Of a stretch of DNA of 50,773 nt, positions 9,555 to 20,500 are shown one piece after another. Source of the stretch: Chara braunii (Eukaryota > Streptophyta > Charophyceae > Charales > Characeae). Made by a program: the position numbers and the translations under genes. Position 1 is the stretch's first letter. Each line of letters begins with the position of its first letter. The notes beneath the pieces were generated by a model. The model searched no databases and was not told where the DNA came from. It saw only the letters and a list, made by a program, of their open reading frames with translations. The stretch covers positions 497,312 through 548,084 of the forward strand of contig BFEA01000408.1 of NCBI GenBank assembly GCA_003427395.1. Reading direction: 5' to 3'.

Positions 9555-10458
9555 TCAGACACGTTCCCCTACTTGAAATGTGGATTGTCGGCAATGTTTG
9601 TTCTCAGAAGCAATCATTGCTTCCTGAGACTTCTTGATGTTCTCAACAACTTGCTGCAACAACTTCTCATACAGGACACTGAATTCAATGGTTCCAGGAG
9701 CTGCAGCAGGTCGGTTTTCAGGAAGGAGGAAGTCTAGTGCAGATCTAGGTTTCCACCCAAGATGCAGCTGATTCGGGGTGACCCCGATGGTGCCGTGTAC
9801 TGTGTTATTATACAGACTGGTGATGAGAGGCAATTTCTCATCCCAGTCCTCCTGGCTGCGCTTTGGCATGGCAATTAGTCTAGCAAATTTAGTGAACCTA
9901 TCCACTATGAACGAAGATACGCCTCTTCCCACTCTTACTGGTCACGAGGGTATCCATGAAGTCCATGTAGATACTCTGCCCCGAACCACAAGGGATGGGT
10001 AGAGGCTTTAGTAACCCAAGCGGAGCTTGAGTACGCGACTTGTCCCGCTGGCAGACCTGACAGGTCTGTACATACTTCTTTGCATCGTCCATCATGTTAG
10101 GCCACCAAAATCGTTGTACTAAATTAACTCTAGTCTTCTTATAGCTGAAATGTCCCGTTGCGTCGTGGCACTCACCTAAAAATAAACTACGCAAAATCTC
10201 TCGGGATGGAACAACTAACCTTTTAAACCCTGCCTTCTCAAGAAAGAGTAACCCATCCACCATCACAAACTTGTCTGTGGTGGCCTTGTCTTTGACCTTC
10301 AGTTTGTTAATGATGTCCATCGTGATGGGATCTTCCTTGTAGGCTTCCCCCAAGGATCGAGTAACATTCTTTGACAGGCCAAACTCAGAAATCAGCGCAC
10401 CTAGGTAATCTTTCCTACGAGACAACGCATTCGCAACCTTGTTGTACTCTCCTTTCAC
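9555..10458 (-). pseudogene. Element A integrase, core partly deleted
   Basis: Integrase joins retroelement cDNA to the host chromosome. The zinc-binding HHCC region is present (HDATGH, then CQVCQRDK), followed by YMDFMDTL with the first catalytic Asp and VDRFTKFARLIAMPK. The next residues, RSQEDWDEKLP, belong near the end of the core. About 100 residues holding the second Asp and the catalytic Glu are missing, and the frame changes here (overlap at 9898-9932). This copy cannot encode active integrase. Confidence 0.8.
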
Positions 10459-10551
10459 ATAGTCTAGTTTGAAATCATATTGATCTATGACTTCAATCCA
10501 GCGTTTGAGTGCATCGGAGAGAACCGGTTGTGTCTTAATCCACTTGAGGGT

Positions 10552-11937
10552 CTAATAGTCAGTTCTCAAATAGAAGAACCTTCCTAACAAATAGTGCCTC
10601 CAGTGGACAAGTACCTTGTAGAGGGCATAGAGTTCCCTCTCGTAGGTGGACTTCGCCAACTTCTTTGATGGCATCTTTTTGCTCATATACTCGATCGGTC
10701 TCAATTTTTTCCCTTCTTGTTGAGCCAGCACTACACAAATGTCGTATTGGTTTGCGTCAGTGGTTACATCAAATGGCCTTTGCGGGTCGGGTACCATGAG
10801 AACTTCATGGTGCGTGAGTGCGTGCTTCAAACACTTGAAAGTTGCCTCACACTCTTCAATCCAGTCCCATGGTGTATCAAATCGAGTTAGATCAGCCAAG
10901 GGAGATGTGATAGTGCTATAGTTCTTTACGAAATTGCGGTAATAACCACACATTCGCAAGAATGATCTGACCTCAGTCACAAACTGGGGTCGTGGTCAGT
11001 AACGTATGCTAGCCACCTTTGCATCTTCGGGCCTAATCCCATCGGCAGAAACTTCATGACCCAAGTATAAGATTCGAGTGCGACCAAACTCGCATTTTGC
11101 GGAGTTTATCTTATACTTTTGTTGCCGAAGGAGTGAAAGTACCTTGTCTACATGTTGAGCATGTTCCTCGACAGTTCTACTAAAGATAAGTATATTGTCG
11201 AGGTACACAACGACGAACTTTTTTAAGTAGTAATGAAAGATCCTATTCATGGCCTACTGGAATGTACCCGGCGCATTGCAAAGGCCAAAGGGCATCACCA
11301 CAAACTCGTACAGACAGTACCTAGTCTGGAATGTGGTTTGGTGGTGGTCCTCTGGTCTTATAGCAATTTGATGGTACCCGGATTTTAAGTCTATCTTAGT
11401 ATAATACTTACATCCCTGCACCCTATCCAATAGGTCGTCGATGCATGGTAGAGGCTCTGCGTTCTTAACAGTGATGGCATTGAGGCCTCTATAATCAATG
11501 CACATCCTTAGTGTTCCCCCTTTCTTTGGGAAAAATAAAACTGGTGAGCCAAAGGGGGAGGTGCTAGGCCGAATCCAACCCTTCTCTGCAAGCTCTTTCA
11601 GTTGTCACCGAAGCTCATCCAACTCGGCCAGAGCCATCCTATAGATTCTCCGTTTAGGTGTCTTGCTACCTGGAATGATCTCTATGGCATGGACAACCTC
11701 CCTGTCTATGACTCCTGTGGGCTCCTCAAACAGATCAGGATACTTAGCGACGATGTTCTTTATCTCTGGGGGTATTTTAACGGCCTCCCCTTTCTCAAAG
11801 ACATAGACTAGGTACATACCTTCCTCTTGGTTCTGTTTGTAATAATTATAGAACGCAGGTGCGCATAGGCACGCATAGGAGTCAATTAACCTACTGGCTT
11901 TGTACTTAGCCAGTCTAACGGTTCTCCCATTAGGCAA
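10552..11937 (-). pseudogene. Element A reverse transcriptase and RNase H
   Basis: Gypsy-type reverse transcriptase with [49 protein letters not shown] and YLDNILIFS. The normal motif is YLDD, and here the second catalytic Asp is Asn (GAT to AAT). RNase H follows with TTDANQYD and LRTDY. One frame is cut by stops near 11605 (TGA), 11254 (TAG), 10996 (TGA) and 10552 (TAG). Conserved neighbours suggest these replaced Arg, Gln, Trp and Gln. The protein would act in cytoplasmic virus-like particles to copy element RNA. Inactive. Confidence 0.88.
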
Positions 11938-12048
11938 CTCCTACTTTATCACCTTTTCGTCCCAGTCAAACTGGGGTTTGGCAACCTCAAGGTAGTATAT
12001 TCCTAACAACATATCGAAGGGGAAATCGTCGCTCACCAGGAACAAGTT

Positions 12049-12444
12049 CTATGATTTAGTTCTCCTCATGGGAGTGCAGACCACGTCCTTGACGTAGCCC
12101 TCCACCATCATGTGCTCTTTGTTGGTCAAAGTACATGCTACCGATCTACTAAGACGTTGCACCTCGTCCTTTAGACGCAGCCTCTCAAAGCAGTCGCGAC
12201 TTATGAAGTTTCGCGTGAAGCCAATGTCTACGAAGGCACCGCACTTGCGGCCACCCACACCAACTTCCACAATAAAGTGTTCCCCTCTAGGACCTCGACT
12301 TAGTGCCACCCAGGACTCACGAGGGTCCCTTGCCGACCACTCACCTTGAAGGTCCTCTAAGGCTTCAGACACATCCAACGTACAAAGTATAGTTCGGTCT
12401 CGATGCGTCTGCGGGGTGACTAAGGAGTCAATAGCTTCGATCAA
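12049..12444 (-). pseudogene. Element A aspartic protease
   Basis: The retropepsin domain that would cut the Gag-Pol polyprotein. The active-site region reads KCGAFVDIGFTRNFISRDCF, where the family has D-T/S-G. Thr is replaced by Ile (an ACT to ATT type change). The downstream segment after a TAG stop (12049) contains DDFPFDMLLGIYYLE, the second conserved strand of the protease. Same frame as reverse transcriptase. Confidence 0.75.
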
Positions 12445-12512
12445 CTCTTGAAACAGGGAGGGTACATCACCCGCTTCAACAAGAGGAGAAGCAACTACAA
12501 CCTCTACAAGCC

Positions 12513-14369
12513 CTATATATTTCCTGAGTTGGAGCTCGTAGAGGCCCCAAACTGAGACAAAGGATATTCACCCTTAGGAGGGATCTTCTGCAAGACCTTC
12601 GCGTTTTTGCATTTAAACTGTTGATGGCTATACTCACCGGAGTTTATGCAAGCCCCACGCTGCCAACGGTCCCGCCACACATCTTGATCCAAACCAGCTC
12701 TAACCCAAGCAACTATTTTGTTTGGGTTGGCGGTTTGCCCCTGACTCCTCTGTTGACCGCCCTTGCCGCAGCCACCTACCTTAGTCTTGACTATTGCGGC
12801 AAGGTTGTTACCCTCAACACTATCATCGCAATCTAACTCCGAACTCTCCACAAGGTGAGAGACATCATCGATCTCCATTTGATTCCCTTCGGAATCGACC
12901 ATCATCAATCAACGACCCTTTTTCTTTCACTCTTGTGGAGCCTTCTTCTTTCTCCCATCCATAGAGGGGGGTTGAGCACCACCCAGCGTAGCCTCTAAGT
13001 CTAGGGCCTTCTTGCTGAAGGTCTCAAAGGTGTGATACTCTAAACGAGCCTTACTAGCCAATAAGTTTTTGATGTTTGTGGGAAGACACCTCAAGAACAT
13101 GGTCAATAAGACCTGCGGATTGTACTCCACCCCTGGGACGACAATCAAACGCTCTACGGTTGTGGTAAGCTCTCGCACCGACTTGTACTTCCTAGCATCA
13201 AGCTTTAATAACCCATCGGTGGCAATCTGTGCCTGCTAAGGGTTGTGCCAACGTGCTTCCACTAGATCCATAAAGCTCTCTAAGCTGTGAGTTTGAGCCC
13301 AATCACCCATGTTCCTGCCGAACCCCTTTGAGGCAACCAATGCGTTCAACCAACGAGCTGCTGAACTCTCTAAGTAGGATGCAACCGTTATCACCTCCCC
13401 CTCTACCAATGTCCTCTTTGCCCTTACCCACACTGACACCGTTCTCAACCACGTGTCGAGAGCCTCGTCCTTCGTATCTCCTGCGAAGGTTGGAGGTGGT
13501 TTCAAGGGGGTCTTGCGGTACCAAGGCAATTGCTGCCCCACTGGAGGGACATGTGGCGTCTGTGGTGTAGCTCGAGCCGCTGGACCAGAAGATGATGAAG
13601 CAACAGTCTGAGATAGAGTTGCTGCAGAAGTACCGTTTGGTGGTCGTCCGGACGGGGGGGCATCAGGGTATGTCATCGTTGAGAATGACAATGATGGCAA
13701 AGCTGCTGGCCGGATCCCTGGCCTGTGCATGGCATTCAGGATCTGGTCCAGGGTGTCCTGGACTGTATCTAGTTTGTTGTCCATGTATGCATGCATGGAC
13801 AGGATGCTCGCCTTAAAAATCTTTTCAGTGTCGTTAAGGGACGAGTCATCTAACCCCTCTAGTGCAACTTTGTCTGCCTCCCTACCCTCTAATATGATAC
13901 TCCTATCTCTAATCCCCTTCTCTCTTTTAGTAGCCTGTTTAAGTTCCTTCTCTAGCCTTAAGCGGATCCTCTCAACTTGTTGGAGCTCCATCTGCTCCCG
14001 GGTGCGTGGAGGCGGCGAGATGAACTGCGAGCCCGCCATCTGACTAGTGCCAACTCCTGGCGTACTGGAGATGACTTGAGAGTTGGTTGAGTTGGGCAGC
14101 ATGCCCAGACTCTGCCCAGTTGAGTTTGCAACAGATGTTGTTGAAGAGGTAGTCATTGCTACCACGCTAGCTGTTGCTGCTGCCAACGCCCGTTTTACAG
14201 TTGTTTCTGCCTCTCTTGCAGTCTCTAGATTACTGGCCCTTGCTTCGGCCCTTAGTCTTCTTTCGTCCCTTGGTAGTAGAAATTGGAACACTACAGGTAT
14301 CCTACCTGTGTCCCGTCGTGTCTGCTTCCTATCGTTAGTTGTACCTTCACCACCCTCTGATCCGCTCAT
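12513..14369 (-). pseudogene. Element A gag
   Basis: ATG at 14369 opens a 377-codon frame to a TAG at 13236. The same frame continues at 13178-12927 and 12908-12513, so these are pieces of one Gag. The N-terminal half is charged and predicted coiled coil (Glu/Arg/Lys-rich, about residues 130-200). The middle part (APPSGRPP... to PWYRKTPLKPPPTFAGDTKDE) leads into a gag capsid-like domain (LDTWLRTV, AARWLNAL, FMDLVEARWHNP). A degenerate zinc knuckle CINSGEYSHQQFKC lies near 12660; its second Cys is Ser. The pol frame is offset by one from gag. Confidence 0.8.
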
Positions 14370-14566
14370 CAGCTAGGCAGACGTTGTTTGCACTAGTGTT
14401 AAATGTTGCGCCTGCAACAGGCTGCACGGGCCATTTTCAGCCCCGTGTCGTTTTCAGCCTGAAAACAAGGGCGTACAAGCCCTGTGTCGTTTCAGCCTGA
14501 AAGCCTGAAAACAAGGGCCTACATGCCCTGTGTCGTTTCAGCCTAAAACAGGGCCTTCCCTGCTCT

Positions 14567-14747
14567 GAGTCTTTTCAGCCTGAAACGGAGGGCCATTTTC
14601 AGGCCCTTATAAGATCGACCTGCCCTGAAACTCAGGCACCAGACCAGGGTTTTAGCNGAGTCTTTTCAGCCTGAAACGGAGGGCCATTTTCAGGCCCTTA
14701 TAAGATCGACCTGCCCTGAAACTCAGGCACCAGACCAGGGTTTTAGC
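14567..14747 (+). repeat. 90-bp exact duplication around N 14657 (assembly artefact)
   Basis: 14567-14656 and 14658-14747 are identical and separated only by N. The 3' LTR has one copy. This looks like two overlapping contig ends that were joined without merging. Confidence 0.85.
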
Positions 14748-14840
14748 ACAGGCCATTTTGGGCCTGTTTTCAAGATAACCCTTGGTTGAGCTTCAACGCC
14801 AGGGTCTGGCACGTTTTGGCATTGGCAAGAGCAGCCTCCT

Positions 14841-14874
14841 GGATGGGCCAGCACTATATAGGACTGGCCCATCC
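14841..14874 (+). promoter_or_regulatory. TATA box inside 11-bp inverted repeat, element B 5' LTR
   Basis: GGATGGGCCAG (14841-14851) and CTGGCCCATCC (14864-14874) are perfect inverted arms around CACTATATAGGA. TATATAG is the likely Pol II core promoter, with the transcript starting downstream in the R region. Confidence 0.65.
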
Positions 14875-15788
14875 TGCAGGCTGCAGGTAGTTCCAAGAGA
14901 CTTCCTAGGCACTTCACGTGCAATTCAGGAGGCAGGAGGTACGAGGTAGTCTTCAAGAGTCGGCAGCAACACTCTGGAGGAGCACTGCAGGAGTAGTAGT
15001 AGCGATAGCAGTACTCTTCAGCGTTGGGCTCTAGCAGCGTTAGCAGTAGTCTTCAGCGTTGGGCGCTAGTAGGAGCTAGAGAGAGAGAGATTGGGCGGAG
15101 GCCAGGGAGACTTACCTGCAGTGCCATAGCTCCAGCTTCGTCTTTGAGGTACCTGCAGCAAAGTGCCATCTACACAGGTTAGTACCTGGCAAAGGAGAGA
15201 GAGAGAGTTCTTCTTCTTCNTCTTCTCAGTCCACCATCTCCCTCTCACCCTCTCGCTACCTGACTTCACTGCATCAGCAGACTACGAGAGAGAGGGCCTG
15301 GTGACATTTGGATCCAGACTCGACATTGGGCTTCAGACATTTGACGAGGGATTATCTGGGACTTGTAACGAAGACTTGATGTTGACGACATTCCCATCTT
15401 CCCCCTTTCTTCCTCGTTTGATCCTCTCCTCTTCGTTTGTGTATGGTCGGGGCCTGGCGCATTCTTCCTGTGTGTAGCACCAGGTCCCTTCATACCTTGT
15501 GATGAGGATGATGTATGTTTGGTCTGTCTTGCGACATTGATTGGGTTGGTCATTGGTATTTTAGCATTCTGCTGCGCTGTCTTGCACTATGAAAGAAAGG
15601 TCAGTCCCGGTCAGGTCAGGGCTTATATCTAAGTCTTCCATTGCGCTACAAAGAACCATTTTTGTATGTATCAGGATGTACACTGCTTGTTGAGATTCTA
15701 CTAGCACTGCATTGTCCATTCAGTCCTTTTTATCACATTGCGGATCCTTGGCTATATATCTACATCGCCCAACTGGGCATGTAACAGT

Positions 15789-15800
15789 TGGTATCGGAAC
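15789..15800 (+). promoter_or_regulatory. Element B primer-binding site
   Basis: TGGTATCGGAAC starts two bases after the 5' LTR. It differs by two bases from TGGTATCAGAGC, the complement of the 3' end of plant initiator-Met tRNA, which primes minus-strand DNA synthesis in many plant LTR elements. Confidence 0.8.
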
Positions 15801-16637
15801 ACCGCACGTGAATCAGGACAACCTGATCTGACACGTGTGCAGGGACTAAGTAGCTGATTAGTCTTGATTGATTGATTAGAGCACACTAGTTAGCCCCCAA
15901 ATTCACGATTTTGACCTCACTGCCGAAAATCGAATTTTTTTTCTCTTCTTGGATTTTGTTTTCCCGCTATTTCTGTTGTGGAAAATCGCAATAGCGCAAC
16001 ACCTGAAAGGCTGAAAGTTCCGTTTTCGTTTTCCTTCTGAAAATTCGAAATTTCGTTGTTGGAAATCCAGAATATGTTTTTTTCAAAAATTTTGATTTCC
16101 TTTTGCAATTTCCCGTTATTTGGAAATCCGAATTTTTTTTTTTATCTCCGAAATTCGTTTTCGAGATTTAAAAACGAAACGGGAAATCCCTCTTGCAGTT
16201 ATCATTTCCCAAACTGCGCGTACTCTCATCTGAGTAATTCCGAATATTTGTTTGTAACTTTGTATTTCATTTTCGGAATTTTTATCGGACACTCATTTGC
16301 AGTCTGAAAGTTCGAAATTTTTTCCTCATTCATAATTTCGCACTTCAGGGGGAATTGGGAGGCGTACTGAACTTGCAAACGAGTATTTTTTCTTTTTCTC
16401 AAAAAAAAAAAATTACAAAGTTCAAACTTTTCTTTTTTGATTAGTGGCTCCTTATCTGTGCGATTTATCCCACCCGCCCCTCCCCACCTATGTTGTTGCC
16501 CCCTCTGGTCTTATCTTCTTTATTTGTGTCCGGGTACCCCCTGCGGCAGCATTGGTGAGTTGCCACGTCACCTGACCACGTCAGAAGGTCACGTCAGCAG
16601 CAGGCAGTGCCACGTCAGCAGGCCCCCAGCCTGGTCT

Positions 16638-18130
16638 ATGCTCACGCGCTCGCAGACAACTGTCATGGACCAGATGTCCGGGGAAACGGACGAGGCCTAT
16701 CAGGCCCGGATGCTGCTTCTGATTACCGAAGCAAAGCAACGGTCGGATGCAGTAGCAACCGCAACAAAGAAGAAGGCGGAGGACGCCGGGAAGGCACGTC
16801 TGTTGGCAATTGAACAGCAGCGCCAGCAAGACGAGGCAGCAGCAAAGGCTGCAGATGAAGAACGAATTCAAAGACGCGAGAAGATATTCAACGGAGAGCG
16901 AGCTTTGCTCACAATGGCAGCGGACTGGCGGGCCGAGGCCGAGAATAGGAAAATGGAAGACCGTGAAAACAAGATCGCTCTACTCCTCTTCCATTTGACG
17001 GATCTCCTGGCCACGTGCATTGCACAGTAGGAGGACATCCACAACCTCGACGACGCGGTTCAGACGCACAATCAAGTCTTAACCAAGTCAACAGCCGCCT
17101 CTGGCAGTTGGAGCAACGACCCGTTGCCACCCCCGATGCCAGCTCCTCCAACACCTTCGATCGCCTCAATGCATTGGAGATCGACGTCGGAGCCCTCAAG
17201 GACGACACGCAGCTACAGCAAACCACCACACAACAACTGGAGCAGCGGATCTGTGCTGCCGCCGCCAACCCAAGTTCGGCACCACGCGAGACGACTCCAA
17301 GGTTTGATGATTAGGAGATCTTTTGCGATTCGACGAAGACGGACCCGATTTTGTGGTTCCGCAAGTTCGAGCTCAAGTTGCAGCTACACCACGTCAACGA
17401 GAACAAACATCACGCATACTTGTACTCCCGATCAGAGGCCGCGTGCCAAGCATGGTTGGACAATCTCTTGTCCAAGTACAGAGTGGTAGATGTCGACATG
17501 TACACCAAGATCAACTGGGATGATCTAAAGGCAGCGTGGCATAAGCGGTTCCAAGTAGAGCCGCCAGAGATCAAGGCAATGGACAAGTTGATGACCTTCG
17601 AACAAGGCACGCTGCCGAGTGTTGACTGGATTGCCGAGTTCCAACGCTTGACATCCGTCCAAGATATCCAAGTGGGTTTCATGGCCGTCTAACACTACTT
17701 CATCTCGAGGTCGTGTCCGGCGTTGGGCAACGCCTTGACTCACTTCGAGGACACCCTAACGACAACGGCGGAGCTCTTCAACAAGGCCGCACAAATCATT
17801 ATCACGAACAAGGAGGCCAAGAACCTCCACCGTTCGTCTGCGGCAGGCCTGAGTAGAGATCAGCATCGGCCGAAAGTGGTCGTGGTCGCGGCGGCAACGC
17901 CAACCGACCAATCTAGTGAGGTCGTGTCTGCCGATGAAGGGGACAGACTCGCAGCCGCCCGAGATGGTGGCCGCTCTGGCAAAGGCCGAGGAGCGGCAAG
18001 ACGAAGACCTCATCTATCCCCGGGCCCGCGCAGCAGCTCCAGCCCCATGGTCCCACTACGGTCTCTCCGAACAGGCGTACAAAGCACGCACGAGATTCCG
18101 CTATTGACTGTGGTGTAACAGCGATCTCCA
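16638..18130 (+). pseudogene. Element B gag
   Basis: ATG 16638 starts a Gag with a long Ala/Glu/Gln/Arg-rich coiled coil (AKQRSDAVATATKKKAEDAG onward). A TAG at 17030 interrupts it, the frame shifts near 17080, and coding continues through LRLWQLEQ-like heptads, then TDPILWFRKFELKLQLHHV, ACQAWLDNLLSKY and LKAAWHKRFQVEPPEIKAM, a gypsy capsid domain. Stops lie at 17314 (TAG), 17692 (TAA) and 18107 (TGA). The TGA replaces the first Cys of a zinc knuckle (LWC...H...GC, 18099-18150). Gag would build the virus-like particle and bind element RNA. The frame that begins upstream at 16437 has no ATG and is not used. Confidence 0.75.
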
Positions 18131-18142
18131 CGACACAATGGG

Positions 18143-19110
18143 TTGCCCGTCAAAAGGCAAAGGCAAATCGGGAAACTGAACACCGCTGGGAGTGAATCGA
18201 CGACACTTTCGACGCCTTCCGAACTGGTCGCTTCGCGGGTGACCGCCCTTCATTCCAAGGCACATGAGGAAGTCGATTGTCCCCCTCTTCTATATTCTTA
18301 TGAGGACTATGCTGCCCGACTCGGTCCTATGCTGGGTACTCATGCTCAAGGACAAGATGTGTGTGCGGCATCTTCTCCGTCCGGTAGCGGCGACATATCC
18401 TCTTCAAGTGGTTCTTCACGGGATTCAGCGCGCGAGTTCAACATAGAGGTATTGAACCCACTCACACCCGAGGATTTCGCATGGCTTCCTCTCCAGACCA
18501 CGGGCCGCTTGCCGGGACCGCAATGGGCAGCATTATGCGCTCATCTTCACACGTATCTATCCTTCTATGCACCACCAACTTCGCCGACGGATGACGAAGC
18601 TGCGGTAGGGACATCCTTACGTATGTTACCAAGGTGGCCCGCGAGTTTTGCAAGCAGTGGTACGATGACAACAACACACCACTCCTCTATGTCTGCATCC
18701 AAGTTGGGCAGGCGTCCTGCAGCGCTTTGCTGGATAGCGGCGCGTCTCGCAATTTCATGAGCCAAGCCTTTATGCAAAGGGCTGGCCTTGGCACACAAGT
18801 TCGGAGCAAGGCAAACCCGACGGCGATCAAGTTGGCGGACGGAAGGACGCAGCAACTTATCGACCACTACATCGAGGCCGTGCCGGTGTATTTCGCACCT
18901 CATGCATGCGAACCGGTGACGTTCGACATTTTGGACATGGACTTCGACATTATTTTGGGAATGCCTTGGCATGCAAGTGCGGATCACACGGTCAACTTCC
19001 ACCGACAGACTCTTACCGTTCAGGACGCTTTCGGCATCGAAGTGCTGTACTATTCCTCTTCCGCACCCTTCGATCCGATGCCAAGTGGTGACGGCCAAGT
19101 CATTACGGGC
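18143..19110 (+). pseudogene. Element B protease region
   Basis: The first part (to about 18600) includes LNPLTPEDFAWLPLQTTGRL, a linker also present in element D (FDPLTTKDFQWLPLPPSGSF). A frameshift near 18620 leads to the retropepsin domain: CSALLDSGASRNFMSQAF with the D-S-G active site (about 18718-18770) and [14 protein letters not shown] (18940-18978). The active-site triad is intact here. Another frameshift near 19100 separates it from reverse transcriptase. Confidence 0.8.
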
Positions 19111-20500
19111 TACTTGCGGTTACGAGCAGCCCGACGAGATAGGCCTATGCTTCCTACGGACCATCGCGGTAGCCGACTCGTCACCCACGGACTTGTCTTC
19201 GGACCCCCATGTGGTGCGGTTACTTGACGAATTCGCCGACATCTTCGAGTCACCTACCGGTGTTGTGCCGGATCGACCGATCTCTCACGAGATCATTCTT
19301 GAGGCCGGTGTCGTGCCGTCGAAAGGTTGCATTTATCGCATGAGCGAGGAGGAGCTTACGGTCCTCCTCACGCAACTTCATAACTTGTTGGACAAGGGCT
19401 GGATTTTCCCTAGTAGCTCCCCATATAGAGCGCCAGTTCTCTTCATATGGAAGAAGAACAAGGATCTACGATTGTGCATCGACTACCGTAGGCTCAACGC
19501 GCAAGCCGTCAAGAATGTGGGGCCTCTTCCTCGTATCGACGATCTTCGTGAGCAACGTGAAGTACTTTTCTAAGTTGGATTTGAAGTCGGGAAATCATCA
19601 GATTTCGATCCGGCCGAACGATCGCTATAAATCCGCGTTCAAGACGCGGTATGGCCATTTTGAGTGGGTGGTCATGCCTTTTGGCCTCACCAACGCCCCG
19701 GCGACCTTTCAAGCGGCAATGACCAACGAGTTTCGTGCGATGTTGGACCGGTTCGTGTTGGTCTACTTAGGCGACATTCTCGTCTATAGCCGGACATTGG
19801 AGGATCATCTTGAGCACCTTCGACGAGTGTTGGAGACGCTCCGCCATGCCAAGTACAAAGCCAACTGCAACAAGTGTGAATTTGTCCGGCAAGAGCTGGA
19901 ATACTTGGGCCATTTTGTCACACCGGAGGGCATCAGTCCGTTGTCAGATAAGATTGAAGCCATCCAAGAGNAGTCCGTTGTCAGATAAGATTGAAGCCAT
20001 CCAAGAGTGGTCGGAGCCGCGGAACGTCACGGATGTCCGTTCGTTCCTTGGCCTTGNCGGCTACTACCAACGTCTTATCAAGGGATACTCGAAGATTGTG
20101 GCCCACTTGACCAACCCACTATTGCCAACGCGCGTCAATACGGATGCGTCCGACTATGGCATTGGGGTCGTCCTCGAACAACACGATGGCGTGGGCTGGC
20201 ACGTGGTCGAGTACTTCAGCAAGAAAGTGTCCGTCGTGCACTCCATTGATGATGCACGCAAGAAGGAGCTCCTAGTCTTCGTCCACGCGCTCAAGCGGTG
20301 GCGGCACTTCCTCCTTGGTCGAAGTCAATTCCGATCGGTAACGGACAACAATCCGTTGGTCTTCTACAAGACCCAAGACACCGCCAATGGCACCATCGCC
20401 CGTTGGATGACTTTCATCGACCAATTCGACTTATTTCCCGATCACATTCCCAAGAAGTCTAACCGTTTTGCGGATGTGCTTCCACGGCGTCCGGATCATT
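19110..20500 (+). pseudogene. Element B reverse transcriptase and RNase H
   Basis: The start of the domain has [20 protein letters not shown], then [17 protein letters not shown], a frameshift near 19550, KLDLKSGNHQISIRPND, VVMPFGLTNAPATFQ and YLGDILVYS. The usual YLDD reads YLGD, so the first catalytic Asp is Gly. RNase H starts with VNTDASDYGIGVV and includes KWRHFLLGR-like and TDNNPLVFY segments. A 37-nt duplication with N (19935-20007) adds a frameshift that is probably an assembly artefact. An N at 20057 leaves one residue unknown. Confidence 0.87.
19935..20007 (+). repeat. 36-bp exact duplication around N 19971 (assembly artefact)
   Basis: 19935-19970 and 19972-20007 are identical around one N. 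The 37 extra bases change the reading frame of element B pol. The frame on either side is coherent only if one copy is absent. Confidence 0.88.

Larger units (their letters stand above)
14397..15786 (+). repeat. Element B 5' LTR
   Basis: It begins TGTTAAATG and ends ATGTAACA. It contains repeated CAGCCTGAAA/GGCCCTGTGTCG modules (14440-14600), a 90-bp exact duplication around N 14657 that is probably an assembly artefact, a TATA region (14852-14863), GA tracts (15077-15090, 15197-15208), and a 3' part shared with other LTRs of the window. Confidence 0.9.
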
